Shown here piece after piece: positions 17,314-26,091 of a stretch of 64,000 nucleotides of DNA. This DNA comes from JBEVJC01 sp040510375 (lineage in GTDB: Bacteria; Bacteroidota; Bacteroidia; Chitinophagales; Chitinophagaceae), in the NCBI GenBank assembly GCA_040510375.1, contig JBEVJC010000030.1:30435-94434 (forward strand), given 5' to 3'. The position numbers and the translations under genes were made by a program. The notes below the pieces were generated by a model. It had not been told where the DNA came from, ran no database searches, and saw only the letters and a list, made by a program, of their open reading frames with translations. Positions within the stretch are counted from its first letter, which is position 1. Each line of letters begins with the position of its first letter.

Positions 17314-18645
17314 TTAGTTCTCCTTGGTAAATGTTCGTTCTCCCTGGGGCCGTTTAATTGTCATTTGTTTTTTTGCTATATCGAATTCTATCGTAACCCC
17401 GGGACCAATATTGAATTTATTTGATGCTGTAGCTTCGAGCGGTATAGTCGATCCATTATTTTCAATAGCAATCGTTGAACCAATCTTTTTCACCGTCATC
17501 TTTGCCGGTGTACCAGCTACTACATAAACACCAACGTATTGGTCGAGAAGCTCCTGATTGACCGCCAGCGCCTCGAAGGTTGGCACGTCATAAGATTTAT
17601 TCCAGTAAATATCGAAAACACCGGCTATGATATCTTTCACCGGATAGATCTTTGCATTGGTGGTATAGGCCATGGCCAGCTTTTCGCCAGGCTCGTAGGC
17701 CAGCCAGGATCCCGCAACATTGCTGCCACCAGTATGGCCGTAGAGGGTATGACCTGCAAAAGAGAATGGTTCCATGCCCATGCCTTCCCCGTCACGCATC
17801 GTTTTCATTTTATCAAGACTTGTTTCCGAGATCAGTTCCCCCTCGAATAAAGCGTGAATAAATTGACACATATCCGTTGGTGTTGAAATTATAGCACCTG
17901 CCCCGGCCGGAATACTCAGATCCATTTCAGGCATTTCTTTCCATGCCCCCAGGTATCCGTAAGACAGGCTTTCGTTTTTGTCAACATTCGTATTACCTAT
18001 CCCCATATAAGTGCTTTTCAGACCGACCTTATCCGTTATCCTTTGCTTCAGAATTTCCTGGTAGGGTTTACCATCAACTTTTTCCAGAATGTAACCCAGC
18101 AATACATAACCGGTATTACTGTAAGCATGCTCACTGCCGGGTTCAAATGACGGTTTTCCCTTCTCAATAACCGTGAGAATTTCCTCATGAGTTTTGGGCT
18201 GCGCTCTCCAGCCGGCCTCGACCGTGAGCTCCGGAATACCACTACGATGGTTCAGTATCTGCTCAACAGTGATCTTACTGGCATTCGGTACATGCGGAAA
18301 GAATATATCCAAATGGTCGCTCAGCTTCAATTTTCCTTCTTCAACCAACTGAAAGATCATTACGGCCGTATAGGTTTTTGTAATAGAAGCAACCCGGAAT
18401 TTCGAATCTTTCGTAAGAGGCTTTTTCATGGTTTCGGTGATCTGACCATAACCGAATGAACGGGTGTAAATAATCTTGCCCTCCTTAGCGAGCGTAATAG
18501 ACCCCATGCCTTTGTTTTTTTCTGACAAACGATCAAACAAAAGGTCCAGTTTGGCTTTATCAAAGGTTTGAGCGTAGCCTGTACCAAATAATATCAGGCA
18601 GGTTAGTACTGTCAATATTGTTTTGACTTTAATTATTATTTTCAT
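17314..18645 (-). CDS. secreted class C beta-lactamase-like serine hydrolase
   Basis: The 443-residue product carries a signal peptide (about residues 1-26, ending GTGYAQ). The hydrolase domain has the three catalytic motifs of the family: SITK (SxxK), YSNTG (YxN) and GHTGG (HxG). A C-terminal domain of about 90 residues follows, as in Bacteroidota members. Related proteins are D-Ala-D-Ala peptidases, esterases or beta-lactamases; the substrate cannot be told from sequence. Its last ~270 bp and about 110 bp of its upstream DNA recur as a damaged copy at 30200-30580. It converges on the kinase operon ending at 17271. Confidence 0.85.
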   Translation of the reverse strand: MKIIIKVKTILTVLTCLILFGTGYAQTFDKAKLDLLFDRLSEKNKGMGSITLAKEGKIIYTRSFGYGQITETMKKPLTKDSKFRVASITKTYTAVMIFQLVEEGKLKLSDHLDIFFPHVPNASKITVEQILNHRSGIPELTVEAGWRAQPKTHEEILTVIEKGKPSFEPGSEHAYSNTGYVLLGYILEKVDGKPYQEILKQRITDKVGLKSTYMGIGNTNVDKNESLSYGYLGAWKEMPEMDLSIPAGAGAIISTPTDMCQFIHALFEGELISETSLDKMKTMRDGEGMGMEPFSFAGHTLYGHTGGSNVAGSWLAYEPGEKLAMAYTTNAKIYPVKDIIAGVFDIYWNKSYDVPTFEALAVNQELLDQYVGVYVVAGTPAKMTVKKIGSTIAIENNGSTIPLEATASNKFNIGPGVTIEFDIAKKQMTIKRPQGERTFTKEN

Positions 18646-18988
18646 TTTAATTTATTTATTAGAAGATAAAAAAGTACTTTGTAATTCAAAGTTAAATGAA
18701 TTGTTTTTGAATTCAAAAATTATTACGCCGATAGCGTTTTTCCTTATATAGTTGAGATTTATTTTATACGGCGGCTTTTATGAAGTGGTGATAAGTTATG
18801 TAAAAGTCAGAGCAGGATTTGCTTTTCATACAATCATACAATATGTCTTCCTGATAGCGGGGTAGGAGCATATGTTGCTGTGATCGTACAGCTGATGTAT
18901 CATAACCGGACAGTAAGGCTTTACGTCAAACTAAGATTTCTTTGATTTTCATATGATTGAAAAACGGCACATTATTTACTTAATAAAT
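18646..18988. other. intergenic region upstream of the serine hydrolase
   Basis: No gene is supported. About 110 bp (around 18695-18805, including the stretch TATGAAGTGGTGATAAG) recur with few changes at about 30471-30580, showing that the duplicated block included the promoter side of the serine hydrolase. The rest is AT-rich and featureless to me. Confidence 0.5.
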
Positions 18989-19216
18989 ATGAAATTAATT
19001 GATGAAACCTCATCCTCCATCTGGCCATTACGATTTCTTCGCTGGTTTTGCCGTGAAGAATTCATTGAGGAGATCGAAGGAGATCTTACGGAGATTTATT
19101 TTCTTAACTATCAACAATAGCCTGCAAAAGCAGCAAGACAATTTACATGGAGCGTTATTAAATATTTCCGGCCCGAATTTATAAAATCCATCCGGTTTCA
19201 GATACGCTATAATTAA
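18989..19216 (+). pseudogene. permease prefix domain, cut off from its permease by two in-frame stops
   Basis: From an ATG at 18989, in the same frame as the permease at 19223, the sequence reads like the permease prefix domain often fused to Bacteroidota FtsX-type permeases. The core is PLRFLRWFCREEFIEEIEGD, then LTEIYFLNY. A TAG at 19118-19120 ends it after 43 codons. The frame then continues sensibly (PAKAARQFTWSVIKYFRPEF) until a TAA at 19214-19216, and the permease ATG follows six bases later. The likely history is loss of the fusion by two nonsense changes, leaving the permease translated from its own internal start. The usual PadR-type partner gene is absent. Confidence 0.65.
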
Positions 19217-19222
19217 AGAGTC

Positions 19223-21586
19223 ATGATAAAAAATTATTTCAGGATAGCATTTAGGAATATTATGCGCCAGAAGGCCTATTCGATTATCAATATTTCCGGT
19301 ATGGCAATAGGCCTTGCATCGAGTATACTGATATTGCTTTGGGTACAAAACGAAAGAAGTTATGACAAGTTCCATAAGAACGCCAGCCAGATATATCGCA
19401 TCAATGGTGAACTAGGTGACCTCTCAGTTGCAGTAAACGCAGAAGCAATGCCGGCCGGGTTAAAAGCTGAACTACCGGTTGTTAAAGATTATGCCAGATT
19501 AAGTTTGTCTTCCACCATGCTGTTTGAAGCCGGCGACAGGAAATTTGAAGAAAAACGCGTTTTTTATGCCGATCCGGGTTTTATGGATGTGTTTTCCTTT
19601 CCATTGGTAAAAGGTGATCGTGATGCCGCCTTAAGCAGCGTAGATGGGATATTAATCACGCAGAACATTGCCGAAAAATACTTCGGAAACGAAAACCCAA
19701 TTGGTAAAATCCTGCGAAAGGATAATCGTGAGAACCTGGTAGTAACGGGCGTTTTGGACAATATCCCTGCCAATTCAGACCTGCAGTTTGATATTATTTT
19801 ACCTATGGCTGCCTTAGAAAAAGCAAATCAAGGTTCAAATGAAGACAAATGGGAGAACTTTAATTTTTACTCCTATATCCAGTTAGCGCCGGATTTTGAT
19901 CCTGCACCTGCAAATTTAGCGGCGCTGGAAAAACAAATGAAGCAGGTATTTAAAAAGCATAGTTCAATGCCGGTAATATTTCATTTGCAACCTTTGTCCG
20001 GGATCCATCTGGCGCCTGCGATGATGGGGGATATGCCAGGCCACGGGAATGCACAATATGTAAATATCTTTTTTATAACCGCTATTTTAATACTCATAGT
20101 GGCCTGTATCAATTTTATGAACCTTTCCACTGCACGCTCGGCCCGAAGGGCCAGGGAAATCGGCTTGCGTAAAGTGGCAGGGGCCATACGCGGGCAGCTG
20201 ATCCTCCAGTTTTTAAGCGAGGCTGTTATTATTTCATTTTTGTCGCTGATTCTTGCACTAGTGGGTGTCTGGTTGTTTTTGCCGGTATTTAATGAAATAG
20301 CCGACAAAAAATTGGCCATCCCTTTTTCCGATGTACACTTTTGGCTAAATCTATCGGGTATAGCTTTATTGACCGGATTGGTTTCGGGTAGCTACCCGGC
20401 ATTATTTCTCTCCGGCTTTAACCCGGTTAAAGTACTTAAAGGGAATCTGAGATCAATGGGTGGCAATTTGTTGTTCCGTAACGCCCTGGTCGTCGTTCAA
20501 TTCACGACATCTATCATATTACTGGTTGGCACGGTGGTTATTTATAACCAGCTTGAATTTATAAAAAGCCGTAACCCCGGCTTTGAAAAGGCCAATCTTA
20601 TGTATATGCCCATAACAGGAGAGCTCTGGAATCAGCAGCAGGCCTTGAAAAATGGACTGAAGCAAAATCCACTGACCAGCGATTTCGCTATTACGTCTGA
20701 CCTGCCCACCAATCTTCAATCGGGAAATGGAAGTGCAGAATGGGAAGGGAAAGATCCCAACTTACATATGGTTTACTCATTGATGGATGTCAATGAAGGT
20801 TTTATAGATGTATTTAAGCTAAAGCTGGTAAATGGAAGGGGGTTTTCGAAATCATTTCCGGCCGATTCAAATAATTTCATAGTCAACGAAAAAATGCTGG
20901 GCATTATGGGATTAAATGCGGCTACAGTAGTTGGTAAGGCATTCTCGTTCACCGGAAGGAAGGGTACAATCGTTGGTGTAGTGAAAGATTTTAATTTTAA
21001 ACCAGTGCAACAGGCTATCGAGCCACTGATCCTGCGCTATAACAAAGACGGTGGTTTTGTGGTGGTGAGAACATTACCGGGCAAAACTGAAGCAACCATC
21101 CTGGCACTGTCAAACATAAGCCAGCAGCTTAACCCGGCTTATCCGTTCAAATTCGATTTTCTCGATCAGGATATAGCCAATCTTTATAAGGGAGAACAAC
21201 AGATGGGTAACATCTTTAACCTTTTTGCTATTCTGGGTATTTTTATCGCATGCCTGGGTTTATATGGCCTATCTGCTTTTATGGCTGAACAGCGCACCAG
21301 GGAAATTGGAGTCCGTAAAGTATTAGGTGCGTCCGTCGTCAACCTGGTGTATTTATTATCCGCTGGTATTACGAAGTTGATTTTTATCGCAATAATTATT
21401 GCTATACCACTTTCCTGGTGGGCAGTGAATAGTTGGCTGTCAAATTTTGCCTATCATATCCAGGTAAGCTGGCTTGTATTCTTCACTGCATCCCTTGGAG
21501 CATTGGGGATTGCATGGCTTACGGTTAGTTATGAATCCATAAAAGCAGCAATTGTTAACCCTATAAAGAGTTTAAGGACTGAGTAA
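19223..21586 (+). CDS. MacB/FtsX-type ABC transporter permease (orphan)
   Basis: This 787-residue inner-membrane protein has the usual order: first membrane helix (~20-40, NISGMAIGLASSILILLWV), a MacB-type periplasmic domain (~45-270), an FtsX block with three helices (~280-420), a second periplasmic stretch, and a second FtsX block (~670-780) ending NPIKSLRTE. The cytoplasmic motif MNLSTARSARRAREIGLRKV is diagnostic of the Bacteroidota family. No ATPase gene is nearby, as is usual for these orphan copies. It is preceded by a disconnected remnant of the prefix domain in the same frame. A second, clearly older paralogue lies at 31013. Cargo unknown. Confidence 0.85.
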   Translation: MIKNYFRIAFRNIMRQKAYSIINISGMAIGLASSILILLWVQNERSYDKFHKNASQIYRINGELGDLSVAVNAEAMPAGLKAELPVVKDYARLSLSSTMLFEAGDRKFEEKRVFYADPGFMDVFSFPLVKGDRDAALSSVDGILITQNIAEKYFGNENPIGKILRKDNRENLVVTGVLDNIPANSDLQFDIILPMAALEKANQGSNEDKWENFNFYSYIQLAPDFDPAPANLAALEKQMKQVFKKHSSMPVIFHLQPLSGIHLAPAMMGDMPGHGNAQYVNIFFITAILILIVACINFMNLSTARSARRAREIGLRKVAGAIRGQLILQFLSEAVIISFLSLILALVGVWLFLPVFNEIADKKLAIPFSDVHFWLNLSGIALLTGLVSGSYPALFLSGFNPVKVLKGNLRSMGGNLLFRNALVVVQFTTSIILLVGTVVIYNQLEFIKSRNPGFEKANLMYMPITGELWNQQQALKNGLKQNPLTSDFAITSDLPTNLQSGNGSAEWEGKDPNLHMVYSLMDVNEGFIDVFKLKLVNGRGFSKSFPADSNNFIVNEKMLGIMGLNAATVVGKAFSFTGRKGTIVGVVKDFNFKPVQQAIEPLILRYNKDGGFVVVRTLPGKTEATILALSNISQQLNPAYPFKFDFLDQDIANLYKGEQQMGNIFNLFAILGIFIACLGLYGLSAFMAEQRTREIGVRKVLGASVVNLVYLLSAGITKLIFIAIIIAIPLSWWAVNSWLSNFAYHIQVSWLVFFTASLGALGIAWLTVSYESIKAAIVNPIKSLRTE

Positions 21587-22076
21587 ATATCCATCCCGGT
21601 CAGATTTTAAAAGAAACCTATCTGCAGCCGTCAGGCTCTGAACAGGGAAACAAAACTCACCTCTGTTTTACTCACTTGGGCTTAGTGCCCGAAATTGAGT
21701 GTTTCGATAGTTGTTCAAATTCATGGAGTCAGCTTATTCAGCAGGGTTTATTTAGTTTGATTACCACAGGTAAGGGCAAGAATATTTTTTTAGTGTGAAA
21801 TTTTTAAGGAATTAAACGGGGATCCCTTTTTTGCCTGATCTTATTGGAACCGGGTACGCTAATCCACGTAGCCGGAAGGCTACAACAGATACTATCATCG
21901 GACTACTTTTTAACCGCGATCCATTCATTTCCTTTGTCTTATATAATACTGACCAATCAGGTAAATTTAATGAGCTATTATCCTTAAATACCATAACTAT
22001 TTCGAACGGATAAGTTAATCAGGCCATATGTGTAAAGGGGTTCCGGTTGCCTTTGTCCAACTTTTATTTCCATCCT
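21587..22076. other. intergenic region behind the permease
   Basis: No intact gene is supported. It begins with a 42-bp fragment identical to part of higA (21590-21631). The remainder up to the kinase start at 22077 contains short open frames without recognisable similarity, and must hold the promoter for the kinase gene. Confidence 0.5.
21590..21631 (+). repeat. 42-bp fragment identical to the higA gene
   Basis: Positions 21590-21631 are identical to 39293-39334, the part of higA that encodes HPGQILKETYLQP. Similarity fades quickly on both sides, although the next dozen bases still resemble higA. It starts four bases after the stop codon of the permease gene. It is either the relic of a second higBA locus or a short gene-conversion patch. 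Confidence 0.8.
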
Positions 22077-23531
22077 ATGAAAAGTGAAAAGAATTATCTC
22101 AACATTCTGGTTGTTGAGGATAACCCGGCTGACTTATTTCTTATTGAAGGTATGCTCAGGTCTTCAACGATCAGGATCAATACTATCCATGAAGTTAACC
22201 GTATATCAGGGGCTTGCTCTCTATTGGAAACCCAGTCAATAGGATTAATCCTTCTTGATCTTTCCCTTCCTGATAGTTTTGGCATTGATACCTTTCTGAC
22301 CATCAAATCACTTGTAAAGCACATACCCGTTATCATCTTAACGGGTGTTGCTGAATCTGCCATAGCTTTAGAAGCCCTGCAACAGGGAGCGCAGGATTAC
22401 CTGGTAAAAGGTGAGTTTAATACCGATCTTCTTGAAAGGGCTATTAAGTACAGTATTGAAAGAAAAAGTGCAGAAGAAAAGATACATGCTTCCGAAGAAA
22501 ATTACCGGCAAATATTTTACAAGAATCCTCTCCCCAGCTGGATATATGATCTTGACAATTGGAAAATACTGGAGGTAAACGATGCGGCCATACAAAAGTA
22601 TGGGTATAACCGGGAGGAATTCCTGGCACTCACCACTGAAGATATTTGTCTGCCGGAAGATATTCCTTTACTAAGATTGTCTTCGGCCAGCCCTGACCAT
22701 GTACGTCCACCACAGGAAACTTTATGGAAGCATAAAAAGAAGAATGGTGAAACAATGCTTATAGAAGCCACGTTTTACCCGATCAGTTATTATGGAAAGA
22801 TGGCTATGCAGGCCCAGTTCAATGACGTTACAGAAAAGAAAAGGCTGGAACAGGAGTTAATGGAACAGGATATGCAGCGGCAACAACTGATTGCAGAAGC
22901 AGTCCTGGGCGCCCAGGAAGAGGAAAGGAAAGTGCTTGGCGCTGAATTGCACGATAATATCAACCAGATACTAGCTACGGCCCAATTGTACATTACGGCA
23001 GGGTTAGAGAACCCGGTTTCATTGGGCGGCCTTTTTTCCAAAGGGCAAGACTGTATCGTACTGGCCATTGAGGAAATCCGGAAGCTTTCCAAAAAACTTA
23101 CCACACCGGTTTTTATTGCTACGGGGTTAAAGCAGGCCATTGAAGCGATGGCGGCGGATATACATTCGCTAAAACAAATTGATTTTATTACAGACCTCGA
23201 CGCTTTGGAAGGAACCAGTTTGTCCGAAGTGCTGAAGATTACGATTTACAGGATCGTACAGGAGCAACTCAATAATATTTTAAAACATGCTAAGGCTTCA
23301 AGGGTTAACATAGCTGTGCGTGTGGAGGAATTATTTATTGTCCTCTCTATCAATGATAATGGAAAAGGTTTTGACATACAGGTTCCCAAGCAGGGGATTG
23401 GTCTGATAAATATTCAGAACCGGGTGGCCTTATTTAACGGGCAGGTGGAACTTGATTCCTCCCCGGGAAAGGGATGCTGTTTAACAGTAAAGTTGAACAT
23501 CAATTCAACCATAAAGCAACAAGCCGCCTGA
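22077..23531 (+). CDS. hybrid kinase REC-PAS-HisKA_3-HATPase (NarX/DesK type)
   Basis: The 484-residue protein has a receiver (residues ~7-125; LVVEDNPADL, Asp in LILLDLSLPDS, YLVKGE), a PAS domain (~145-265) and a HisKA_3 dimerisation/phospho-acceptor domain with EERKVLGAELHDNINQ. The HATPase domain is short and ends GIGLINIQNRVALFNG. I chose the ATG at 22077; a TTG 30 bp upstream is less likely. HisKA_3 kinases normally pair with LuxR-type regulators, yet none is encoded in this window. No membrane segment is present. Confidence 0.82.
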   Translation: MKSEKNYLNILVVEDNPADLFLIEGMLRSSTIRINTIHEVNRISGACSLLETQSIGLILLDLSLPDSFGIDTFLTIKSLVKHIPVIILTGVAESAIALEALQQGAQDYLVKGEFNTDLLERAIKYSIERKSAEEKIHASEENYRQIFYKNPLPSWIYDLDNWKILEVNDAAIQKYGYNREEFLALTTEDICLPEDIPLLRLSSASPDHVRPPQETLWKHKKKNGETMLIEATFYPISYYGKMAMQAQFNDVTEKKRLEQELMEQDMQRQQLIAEAVLGAQEEERKVLGAELHDNINQILATAQLYITAGLENPVSLGGLFSKGQDCIVLAIEEIRKLSKKLTTPVFIATGLKQAIEAMAADIHSLKQIDFITDLDALEGTSLSEVLKITIYRIVQEQLNNILKHAKASRVNIAVRVEELFIVLSINDNGKGFDIQVPKQGIGLINIQNRVALFNGQVELDSSPGKGCCLTVKLNINSTIKQQAA

Positions 23532-23562
23532 TGATGCTTTATCAACCAAATAACATAACTCA

Positions 23563-24327
23563 ATGATCAAAAAAATGCGGTTTGTCTTTTTTAGGGCCAG
23601 CATTTTTGTGTTGGGTATCTCAACCCATGTGGAAGCGCAGAAAGGAGTAGGTTTAGATGAATCATTACAGGAGTTCTTTACTGGTGAAACGGTATATGCA
23701 CAGGAAAGGAAGGAAGTGCAGTTTACGCTAAAACCAGCGTACTGGAAGAAGGAAGGGCTGAAAATGTTGCATATTCCTTTGCAGGTAGAGTATGGTTTCA
23801 GCGACAGATTCCAGGTTGAACTACAACTGCCGTACTATAATCTCCATCCAAAAATTGGACAAACAATAAATGGCATGGGCAATGTTGAAGTTGGATTTTT
23901 ATATAATTATTTAAAAGGTAATGGACCCTTTGCCCTTTCACTGGCATTGGATATCGGGCTGCCTACAGCAAACAAACAAAAAGAAATTGATGAAGCGGAA
24001 ATAGAATGGGAACCTACACTCATAGTAGCAAAAAAAATAGGAATAGCCCAGGTGCATGCAAGCGTGGGTGCTGAGATCACTAAAACCGAATCAGCGTTTT
24101 ACTATAACCTGGCAACAGTAGTTCCCATTGGAGACTGGAGAGCTACCCTTGAGTTGAGTGGAAAAATAAACGAGCAACTGATCTATTTAACTCCCGGTGT
24201 ATTATGGAAAGGAATAGATGATTTTGAATTTGGAATTGGGTTTTCAAAAGGTAATTCGGCCTGGGGAGTCATATTGATGGCAACTCATGAGTTCTCATTG
24301 CCAACGAGGATGAAGCAACAGCGGTAA
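23563..24327 (+). CDS. outer-membrane beta-barrel-like protein
   Basis: The 254-residue product has a signal peptide (residues ~1-25, ending THVEAQ) followed by alternating amphipathic strands with aromatic girdle residues, for example LQVEYGFSDRFQVELQLPYY. This is the pattern of transporter-like or MetA-type outer-membrane proteins. No catalytic motif is seen. It lies between two kinase genes on the same strand, 31 bp behind the first, so it may be co-transcribed with it. The precise family is uncertain. Confidence 0.55.
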   Translation: MIKKMRFVFFRASIFVLGISTHVEAQKGVGLDESLQEFFTGETVYAQERKEVQFTLKPAYWKKEGLKMLHIPLQVEYGFSDRFQVELQLPYYNLHPKIGQTINGMGNVEVGFLYNYLKGNGPFALSLALDIGLPTANKQKEIDEAEIEWEPTLIVAKKIGIAQVHASVGAEITKTESAFYYNLATVVPIGDWRATLELSGKINEQLIYLTPGVLWKGIDDFEFGIGFSKGNSAWGVILMATHEFSLPTRMKQQR

Positions 24328-24395
24328 TGCGACTAACCGTTTCTGATTTACCCCGGACCATTAATGAAAGATAATTTGAAATAATAAGTTGGAAA

Positions 24396-26021
24396 ATGAA
24401 GATCAGGAAAAAATTGTTGCTGGTATTTATAGGGCTTGCTTCGCTGGTCGCCCTGGTTGGGTACTTCGCCATTGCTGGTTTAAAAGAAATAAGTAAGGAT
24501 GTTACCCAGATCAGGCAATCAAGCATTCCCGAAGTAGAAAGTTCTACGGAGATGGCATTTGAACTGATGCAATTAAATGGCCTGTTTAACGAGTATGCCC
24601 ATCATGCAAACAAAAATCGCCGGGCTGAAACCGACAAAATAAAGATAGAATTGAAAGAGGGTTTTGCGCGATTTGAAAAAGCACTGGCATCAAGAAAAGG
24701 CATAACAGCATCGGGTCTTACACTTTATGACGGAAAAGAATTGCAACAGGAACTAGAAGAGTTGGAGGAAACGAAAGAGCTGGAAAATAAATATATTTTA
24801 TATAAGAAGGATGTCAGTAAAATTATCACCTACTATGAAGTAAACAGGTATGTCGCAGACTATATTTTACATGAAGATGAATTGGAGGAAAGAGGCAGGG
24901 ATTTAATTGAAGAATTGAAATTGTTTAAAAATGATGCCCAGGCGGAAATTAATTACGAAACTCTCGCAGTCGAAAAGGAAGCTAAGTTTTCAACAAGATT
25001 TCTCATAGCGATCGCGGGGATTGCATTCGTAATAGCGATAATTGCTGGCATATTGGTTTCGGGATCAATAGTAACTCCCATTTTGAAACTTAAAGCGGCC
25101 ACCCAGGGTATTGATGGCGGCATTATGGATATCATAAAAGGTATTAATGGCGATGATGAGATTGGAGATCTTGCCATTTCATTTAACAAGATGACAAGGG
25201 ACCTGAAAAGGTCTAAAATGCAGATAGAAGAGCATACCAAAACTTTGGAACAAAAAGTACACGAGCGGACAAATGAACTGGAAATGTATATCAGGAAATT
25301 GAAAAAAACTGAAGAAAAACTGAGGCATTATGCATATGATCTGAAAAATTCCAATACTGAATTAGAACAATTTGCCTATGTAGCTTCTCATGACCTGCAG
25401 GAGCCTTTGCGGACTATTTCCAGCTTTGTGAAATTGATACAGCAGCAATACAAGGGAAAGCTGGATGAAAAAGCGGATAAATATCTCGGCTTCATAACTC
25501 AGTCTTCCGGTAGAATGGAAGTGCTTATAAAGGACCTGCTCGATTTTTCCCGTATAGGTCATAAAAAAGAACTGGAAAAAGTTGACTGTAATGAAATACT
25601 ACAGGATGTGCTGACAGATCTGAGTGCATCCATCATGGAAACGCAGGCTACCACCGAATCAGCATCATTACCTGTTATCAACGGCTACCCCACCGAGGTC
25701 AAACAACTTTTTCAAAACCTGATTGCCAATGCGATCAAATTCAGAAAAAAGGATAGCATTCCGAAAATTAAAGTTGCTATATATGACATGGACAGGTATT
25801 GGAAATTCGGCATTTCAGACAATGGTATTGGAATTGAAAAACAGCATAGCGAAAGAATTTTTATCATTTTTCAGCGACTGCATACCCGAACCGAATATAA
25901 AGGTTCAGGTATTGGACTATCGCATTGCAAAAAAATTGCCGCGTTACATAAGGGAAAGATCTGGGTAGAGTCTATTAAAGGCGAGGGAAGTACTTTTTAT
26001 TTTACTATTGAGAAAAGTTGA
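24396..26021 (+). CDS. membrane histidine kinase with four-helix sensor and HAMP
   Basis: The 541-residue protein has membrane helices at ~7-27 and ~201-223 enclosing a helical periplasmic sensor of the 4HB_MCP kind. HAMP (~224-276), coiled coil (~277-325), HisKA with VASHDLQEPLRTIS, and HATPase (DNGIGIE, GSGIGLSHCKK) follow. It is the only kinase of the 6-30 kb island with a classical periplasmic sensor. Its catalytic half closely resembles that of the multi-PAS kinase immediately downstream, suggesting a local duplication. It probably shares the receiver encoded at 29718. Confidence 0.85.
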   Translation: MKIRKKLLLVFIGLASLVALVGYFAIAGLKEISKDVTQIRQSSIPEVESSTEMAFELMQLNGLFNEYAHHANKNRRAETDKIKIELKEGFARFEKALASRKGITASGLTLYDGKELQQELEELEETKELENKYILYKKDVSKIITYYEVNRYVADYILHEDELEERGRDLIEELKLFKNDAQAEINYETLAVEKEAKFSTRFLIAIAGIAFVIAIIAGILVSGSIVTPILKLKAATQGIDGGIMDIIKGINGDDEIGDLAISFNKMTRDLKRSKMQIEEHTKTLEQKVHERTNELEMYIRKLKKTEEKLRHYAYDLKNSNTELEQFAYVASHDLQEPLRTISSFVKLIQQQYKGKLDEKADKYLGFITQSSGRMEVLIKDLLDFSRIGHKKELEKVDCNEILQDVLTDLSASIMETQATTESASLPVINGYPTEVKQLFQNLIANAIKFRKKDSIPKIKVAIYDMDRYWKFGISDNGIGIEKQHSERIFIIFQRLHTRTEYKGSGIGLSHCKKIAALHKGKIWVESIKGEGSTFYFTIEKS

Positions 26022-26091
26022 ATGGGTGAAGAAAAATATAAATTATCGTGTGTTTTTTAAATGAACACTACAACTTATAAAGGGATAAACT

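Noticed and set aside
18989..19225. Programmed read-through joining prefix and permease
   Set aside because: It would require passing two different stop codons (TAG and TAA) with no visible recoding signal; decay is simpler.
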